The position numbers and the translations under genes were made by a program. The notes beneath the pieces were generated by a model that saw nothing but the letters and a program-made list of their open reading frames with translations, was not told the origin of the DNA and made no database searches. From NCBI GenBank assembly GCA_031278275.1, contig JAITKW010000020.1:1-17582 (forward strand): a stretch of 17,582 nt of DNA, read 5' to 3'. Of this stretch, positions 14,012-17,582 are shown one piece after another. The stretch's first letter is position 1. Each line of letters starts with the position of its first letter. Origin of the DNA: Candidatus Nomurabacteria bacterium. GTDB taxonomy: Bacteria; Patescibacteriota; Saccharimonadia; Saccharimonadales; Saccharimonadaceae.

Positions 14012-15141
14012 GTAAACAAATGAAGTTCACCAAAAAAGATATTATCAACATTCTTTGGATTTTTAATCAGTTGGAAGCGGAGATTATTGATGACACGTTG
14101 GTGCAAGATGTCATCGTGACCCACCCCAGCCCAGAAAACACGATGCTGAGTTTCAAGTTTGAGGAGCGTAAGTTTTTTGCGTTGCTTGATACTAATACCG
14201 ACAAAAAGCATTTTATCAGCGAAATTAAGTCAAAAGACACTAACGCGAAAGTTGAAATCATCGGCGTGAACGTTTTCAAAGGCAAAATAATTAGTTTGGC
14301 AAAAGAAAAAATAACCAAAGAGCGTTTAGATGTGTTTTTGACCAAACAAAACCCAAAATTGTCGCGCGCGCTGTTGCAAAAATACATCAAAAATGGGCAA
14401 GTAACGGTTGACGGGGTTTTGGCGGTGCGACCGAGCCAGATGGTCAATCTTGACGCAAATATAGAGATTATTCAACCAAAAAAAGTGGCGGATAAAATTG
14501 ACTTGCCGGTGATTTTTGAAAACGATGACGTGGTGGTGATTGAAAAACCGGTGGGGATTTTGACGCACAGCAAGGGCGAGTTTAATGACGAAACAACTGT
14601 CAGTGATTGGTTGTGCCAAAAAATGCGAGCGGTTGCGGTGTCAAATCGTTTCGGCATTGTACACCGTTTGGATAGAGCTACGTCTGGCGTGATGATTTTG
14701 GCGAAAAATGATACGGCGATGAAAGCGTTGCAAGAACAATTCAGTGAACGTAAAACCCAAAAGTTTTATTATGCCTTAGTGCGAGGGCAAATGAAGCAAA
14801 CTAAAGCTTTGATTTTTCTGCCCATCAAGCGCGACCGCAAAAAACCAACCACTTTCAGAGTGGATCCGGCGGGACGGGTCGCCGAAACGGTGTTTGAAGT
14901 CATAAAAACCAACGGGCAATACTCGCTGTTGAAGCTGACACCCATAACTGGGCGCACGCACCAACTCAGGGTGCACCTTGCACATCTCAAACACCCGATT
15001 GTGGGTGACGCGGTATATGGCGGAGAAGTGGCTGCAAGAATGATGTTGCATGCGGAAAATCTGGAAATAACTTTGCCTAGCGGAGAGCGCAAGATTTTTA
15101 AGTCTGAGATTCCAAAGGAGTTTTGGCAATATGTGGATTGA
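14008..15141 (+). CDS. RluA-family 23S rRNA pseudouridine synthase with S4 domain and extra N-terminal region
   Basis: A 377-residue enzyme that isomerises uridine to pseudouridine in structured RNA, most likely large-subunit rRNA (RluD-like). The catalytic motif is HRLDRATSG with D222. Other family stretches are NDDVVVIEKPVGILTHS, KFYYALVRG, LLKLTPITGRTHQLRVHLAH and HPIVGDAVYGG. An S4 RNA-binding domain is seen at about 104-152 (RLDVFLTKQ, SRALLQKYIKNGQVTVDG). Before it stands an unusual region of about 95 residues, lysine- and acid-rich with a helix-then-strand pattern, that ordinary RluA proteins lack and that I do not recognise. The start overlaps the leuS stop by 4 bp (ATGA), and its own end overlaps the next gene by 11 bp. 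No ribosome-binding site is visible, as expected for coupled translation. Confidence 0.92.
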   Translation: MSKQMKFTKKDIINILWIFNQLEAEIIDDTLVQDVIVTHPSPENTMLSFKFEERKFFALLDTNTDKKHFISEIKSKDTNAKVEIIGVNVFKGKIISLAKEKITKERLDVFLTKQNPKLSRALLQKYIKNGQVTVDGVLAVRPSQMVNLDANIEIIQPKKVADKIDLPVIFENDDVVVIEKPVGILTHSKGEFNDETTVSDWLCQKMRAVAVSNRFGIVHRLDRATSGVMILAKNDTAMKALQEQFSERKTQKFYYALVRGQMKQTKALIFLPIKRDRKKPTTFRVDPAGRVAETVFEVIKTNGQYSLLKLTPITGRTHQLRVHLAHLKHPIVGDAVYGGEVAARMMLHAENLEITLPSGERKIFKSEIPKEFWQYVD

Positions 15142-15811
15142 TTCTGATGTTGCGCTCTTGGATTTTGTGAAAAAGTTTGATTTTATTATTGCAACTGGTT
15201 TTAACAAAAATCCCAAAACATTTTTTGGACGCAATAGTTTTGTGATTGAAAAAGCTGAGGAAAAATCCAAAATCCCGTTGGAAAAAGTGCAGGAAATCAT
15301 CAATCTCGCTAAAACCAAAAATCAAATCCGCCAACTTTTTATTATCAATCACGCCGAGGATTTGAGCGAAAGCGCCGCTAATGCTTTTTTGAAATTGCTG
15401 GAAGAACCTGGCGGCAATAATGCTTTTTTGTTTTTGGTCGGCGACCTGAGCCAGATCCTGCCAACTATCAAATCGCGAGCGACTATTTTTAGAATTAAGC
15501 GGTCAATCAGTTTGGAGGCGGAAATAAAAAATTACGCCGAAGAAGAGCGCCAAATGGCAAAAATATTGGTGGCTGGGAAAAGTTATGACATTTTGAAAAT
15601 TGCCAATGTCCTCGCCAAAGAATGTAAAAATGGAGTCAAGGGCAGAGAAAAAACCAGACGGATTTTTTTGCTTGCCCTGAAAATGTTGGAGAAGATGATG
15701 AGCGACAACCCAAGAGCTGCTTTGATTAGCCGAGCAGATAAAATTGAACTGGCTTTGAGGGGTGTGGCGAAAAATCTCAACGTAAGACTTTTGGTGCTGA
15801 GTTTGGCGTGA
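15131..15811 (+). CDS. DNA polymerase III delta-prime-like clamp-loader subunit (short form)
   Basis: A 226-residue protein related to the AAA+ clamp-loader subunits HolB/DnaX. Recognisable are QLFIINHAEDLSESAANAFLKLLEEPG (about 68-94; the DnaX/HolB box II region ending in NALLK-x-LEEP) and LPTIKSRATIFRI (110-122), which corresponds to the sensor SRC segment but with Ala for Cys. No P-loop is present: the N-terminus is shortened and lacks GxxGxGKT and the zinc-finger cysteines. It therefore cannot bind ATP by itself and should act as a passive subunit, as delta-prime does. The start is supported by AAAGGAG (15114-15120) 10 nt upstream. It is the last gene of the leuS operon, ahead of an intrinsic terminator. 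A nuclease or other AAA+ adaptor role is possible. Confidence 0.8.
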   Translation: MWIDSDVALLDFVKKFDFIIATGFNKNPKTFFGRNSFVIEKAEEKSKIPLEKVQEIINLAKTKNQIRQLFIINHAEDLSESAANAFLKLLEEPGGNNAFLFLVGDLSQILPTIKSRATIFRIKRSISLEAEIKNYAEEERQMAKILVAGKSYDILKIANVLAKECKNGVKGREKTRRIFLLALKMLEKMMSDNPRAALISRADKIELALRGVAKNLNVRLLVLSLA

Positions 15812-15854
15812 AAACGGCCGCTCTTTCAAGCGACCGTTTCGGTTGTTCTTTTTT
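15812..15854 (+). terminator. intrinsic terminator after the leuS-rluA-holB-like operon
   Basis: AAACGGCCGCT (15812-15822) pairs with AGCGACCGTTT (15829-15839) with one C-A mismatch and a 6-nt loop. A T6 run follows at 15849-15854. The A-run at 15811-15814 gives a T4 on the other strand, so the same hairpin may also end the converging small gene on the minus strand. Confidence 0.8.
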
Positions 15855-15868
15855 GCGATAAGCTGAAG

Positions 15869-16315
15869 TTAGGTTCGTGCTGCACAGGCGGCCTTGAAGA
15901 CTTTGTCACGGGATATTCTGTGCAACGTCTCTTTGGCAATCTTGCTGTCGCAGACTTGTTGCTGCGCCAATATTGCCGCAATCGCCTTGAACTCCTTCGC
16001 ATATTCCGGATTACCTACAGTCTCCAACCGAACATTTTCGGTCAGATTGATGAAAAATGACAATAGCTTTGTATTTTTACTATAAATAATCTTATACTCT
16101 GCGTCCGTTGTAAAGCTCAAATCTTTGAGCCCTACTTGGTTTTGGTCACCTTTTCTTTGTCCCTTATGGAAGAACAAGTCCAAGGTTGGATACCCAGCCA
16201 CTTTAACGCGAATTAAACCTGAAAAGTTTAATGGCGCTAAAACTTCTTTCGCCTTGCGGATAACATTTTGCGTCCAGTCGGAGGAAGGGTTGTCACGTGT
16301 AAAATCTTTAGCCAT
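15869..16315 (-). CDS. hypothetical small soluble protein with a regulated-looking promoter
   Basis: I do not recognise this 148-residue protein. It has no signal peptide, membrane helix or obvious catalytic motif. The N-terminal third predicts as a helix (WTQNVIRKAKEVLAPLNF) then beta strands (GLIRVKVAGYPTLDLFFHKG). The middle has alternating strands (EYKIIYSKNTKLLSFFINL), and the last third is helical with a basic, Ala-rich end (KAACAART). The composition is neutral to basic. I chose ATG 16315 because AAGGAG (16329-16324) stands 8 nt upstream; a longer reading from TTG 16387 would begin inside the palindrome near the transcription start. It is divergent from secA and convergent with the delta-prime-like gene, sharing its terminator. 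The strong promoter with a palindrome over +1 suggests controlled, perhaps self-controlled, expression, but no helix-turn-helix is apparent. Confidence 0.7.
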   Translation of the reverse strand: MAKDFTRDNPSSDWTQNVIRKAKEVLAPLNFSGLIRVKVAGYPTLDLFFHKGQRKGDQNQVGLKDLSFTTDAEYKIIYSKNTKLLSFFINLTENVRLETVGNPEYAKEFKAIAAILAQQQVCDSKIAKETLHRISRDKVFKAACAART

Positions 16316-16381
16316 AATCACATCTCCTTTTTTTGTATAAATGTTGTCAGCACCAAAAATCATAAAAAGAAACAATTTAAG

Positions 16382-16396
16382 GTGCAATTATTGCAC
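16382..16396. promoter_or_regulatory. 15-bp operator-like palindrome over the predicted transcription start
   Basis: GTGCAAT-T-ATTGCAC is a perfect dyad of two 7-bp arms around one central base. It covers the predicted +1 (about 16391) of the small gene at 15869-16315 and starts 2 bp downstream of its -10 box. This is a typical repressor site. It could instead be a tiny RNA hairpin at the 5' end. Confidence 0.55.
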
Positions 16397-16397
16397 G

Positions 16398-16426
16398 ATT
16401 GTAGCACAGGAGCCGTTGAATGTCTA
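16398..16426 (-). promoter_or_regulatory. promoter of the hypothetical small gene
   Basis: On the minus strand TAGACA (16426-16421, 5/6 match to TTGACA) is followed after 17 bp by TACAAT (16403-16398), itself preceded by TGC as an extended -10. Together these make one of the best-matched promoters in the window. The predicted leader is about 75 nt and carries an AAGGAG ribosome-binding site near its end. Confidence 0.6.
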
Positions 16427-16539
16427 TATGAAAAATTACAACATTTCTTGTTATATAATTTTACCGTTAATAAAAAGAGCCATTTTTTTGGTATGCCATA
16501 TTTTTTCCAAAAAGTCACTATATATTACGGCTACAAGTG

Positions 16540-16548
16540 TGATATAAT
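16540..16548 (+). promoter_or_regulatory. extended -10 promoter of secA
   Basis: TGA-TATAAT gives a consensus extended -10 with a predicted leader of about 34 nt. The ribosome-binding-like GAAGGG (16573-16578) is 10 nt before the ATG. Another TATAAT at 16454-16459 lacks a -35. The 273-bp gap between the two divergent genes is A/T-rich and holds no other gene that I can support. Confidence 0.55.
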
Positions 16549-16588
16549 GGTCAAAAGAAAAGAGTTTTATTAGAAGGGTTTGTTGAGT

Positions 16589-17582
16589 ATGAGTGAAAAA
16601 GCAAAAAAGAATGGCGCTATGGTGAAGAAGGTGGCGAAGAAATCGGCAAAGGCTACGAATGTTGCCAAAACAAAGGCTGGTTCGACTAAAAAGACCAGTA
16701 AAAAACCTAGCGATGCTACGAAAATTACGATTAAGTTGGAAAATCAAGTGCAAGAATCGGAGAACTTAAAAACGGCGAAAAAGGGTTCAAAAACTCGTGC
16801 CAGCAAGGTTTCTTCGGCTGCTAAGCCCGCCCAAAAATCCCGTAAGCCCAAAAAACCCAGCGATAAATTGGCGGACAGGTCGCTACTGACGCGGATTTTG
16901 CAAACGGTTTTTGGCGATGCGCAAAAGAAAACGCTGAAACGTTTGATGAAAAAAACGACACAAATTGAAGATTTGGCACAAAAATATGAGAAAATGACCG
17001 AAAAAGAACTTCGTGCGCAAACGGATATTTTGAAAGAAAAATTAAATGAGAAAGATGGAACTTTGGATGCGATTTTGCCGGACGCATTTGCTTTGGTGCG
17101 CGAGGCTTCCACGCGGGTTTTGGGCATGCGGCATTTTCCAGTACAATTGGTGGGTGGCATAACTTTGCATGATGGTAATGTGGCGGAGATGAAAACGGGC
17201 GAAGGCAAGACTTTGGTGGCGACTTTGCCACTGTTTTTGAATGCTCTGGAGGGCAAGGGCGTGCATCTTGTCACGGTGAACGATTATCTGGCGCAACGTG
17301 ATGCGGGCTGGATGGGCGAACTATACGATTTTCTGGGGCTTTCGGTCGGTGTGATTATCAATGACGCATCTTTTATTTATGATAAAGATTACAACAATGA
17401 GGGGCATTTTGATGAGCGATTTTTCCATTTGAAACCAGCCACACGCAAAGAGGCTTATGCGGCAGATATTACTTATGGCACCAACAACGAGTTTGGGTTT
17501 GATTATTTGCGCGACAACATGGTGAAAGAGGTGGAAATGTTGCGTCAACGTGAATTGAATTACGCTATCGTAGACGAAGTTG
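16589..17582 (+). CDS. secA: preprotein translocase ATPase SecA (5' part, runs off the window)
   Basis: ATP-driven motor that pushes unfolded preproteins through SecYEG. It is essential for exporting surface proteins such as the beta-helix protein in this window. About 331 residues are visible. Core SecA sequence starts near residue 99 ([12 protein letters not shown], then [14 protein letters not shown]). [20 protein letters not shown] and Walker A MKTGEGKT (201-208) follow, then [20 protein letters not shown] and [19 protein letters not shown]. The window ends inside the DEAD-box-like VDEV segment. Between GLSVGVI and [11 protein letters not shown] is an insertion of about 20 residues compared with E. 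coli; similar insertions occur in several lineages. The first ~98 residues are an unusual Lys/Ala/Ser/Thr-rich extension (from MSEKAKK to KKPSDK) that looks disordered and resembles histone-H1-like tails. ATG 16589 is the only start compatible with the promoter and GAAGGG site; M11 is an alternative that barely shortens the tail. Confidence 0.97.
   Translation, partial: MSEKAKKNGAMVKKVAKKSAKATNVAKTKAGSTKKTSKKPSDATKITIKLENQVQESENLKTAKKGSKTRASKVSSAAKPAQKSRKPKKPSDKLADRSLLTRILQTVFGDAQKKTLKRLMKKTTQIEDLAQKYEKMTEKELRAQTDILKEKLNEKDGTLDAILPDAFALVREASTRVLGMRHFPVQLVGGITLHDGNVAEMKTGEGKTLVATLPLFLNALEGKGVHLVTVNDYLAQRDAGWMGELYDFLGLSVGVIINDASFIYDKDYNNEGHFDERFFHLKPATRKEAYAADITYGTNNEFGFDYLRDNMVKEVEMLRQRELNYAIVDEV

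Noticed and set aside
16547..16573. Eight-codon upstream ORF (MVKRKEFY) before secA
   Set aside because: Its ATG overlaps the -10 box, so it would lie upstream of the transcript start and not be translated.
16268..16573. 101-codon open frame on the plus strand between the small gene and secA
   Set aside because: It overlaps the promoter, palindrome and leader of the divergent gene, has no start signals and reads as low-complexity A/T-driven sequence.
1..17582. UGA read as glycine (as in some CPR lineages)
   Set aside because: tig, leuS and rluA end at TGA at the expected family lengths, and no gene shows in-frame TGA inside conserved regions.
1..17582. CRISPR arrays, tRNA or rRNA genes, insertion sequences with transposase
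   Set aside because: No regularly spaced direct repeats, tRNA-like cloverleaf with conserved TpsiC arm, rRNA-like stretch or transposase motif was found by eye. The only element-like structure is the inverted repeat at 2681-2817.

Overview
The window looks like part of a small, streamlined bacterial genome of the Patescibacteria/CPR group. Saccharibacteria (TM7)-like is my best guess, by inference and without a database search. The reasons are short intergenic gaps, compact core genes, a wall-anchored surface protein with an LPXTG-like signal, and a mix of leaderless and Shine-Dalgarno-led starts. UGA behaves as a normal stop codon (ends of tig, leuS and rluA), which argues against the UGA=Gly lineages of the same radiation.

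Layout: (1) Positions 1-1868, minus strand: a possible gene start at the very edge, a membrane-anchored protein with two tandem Ig-like repeats, and upstream of it a formate/nitrite (FNT) family channel. (2) 1973-3380: pyrH (+) converging on ruvC (-). Between them lies a large inverted repeat that includes the last codons and stop of pyrH. (3) 3448-5040: an FAD-linked GlcD-like oxidase, divergent from ruvC. (4) 5256-8998: a very large surface protein made of two right-handed beta-helix parts and a C-terminal VPNTG wall-anchor signal. It is split in two by a run of 11 G. Adding one G or removing two restores one frame of about 1247 residues, so this is a strong candidate for a phase-variable or frameshift-controlled adhesin. 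(5) 9030-11489: a SpoU/TrmH methyltransferase overlapping trigger factor, then an HdeD-like membrane protein. (6) 11564-15811: leuS, an RluA-type pseudouridine synthase and a DNA polymerase III delta-prime-like protein. Their reading frames overlap, and the unit ends at an intrinsic terminator. (7) 15869-17582: an unrecognised small protein (-) with an operator-like palindrome at its predicted transcription start, divergent from the beginning of secA. The SecA carries an unusual lysine-rich N-terminal extension and runs off the window end.

How it fits together: most of the window is housekeeping (nucleotide synthesis, recombination, RNA modification, chaperone, translation, replication, secretion), with two cell-surface loci embedded. 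A recurring theme is the promoter grammar. A good -10 box (often TGnTATAAT-like) sits 6-8 nt upstream of the start codon in six or seven genes that have no ribosome-binding site, which predicts leaderless mRNAs. The other genes have a more distant -10 and a clear GGAGG-like site. The best candidates for something new are the G-tract surface protein, the structured inverted repeat at the pyrH stop codon and the operator-controlled small protein.
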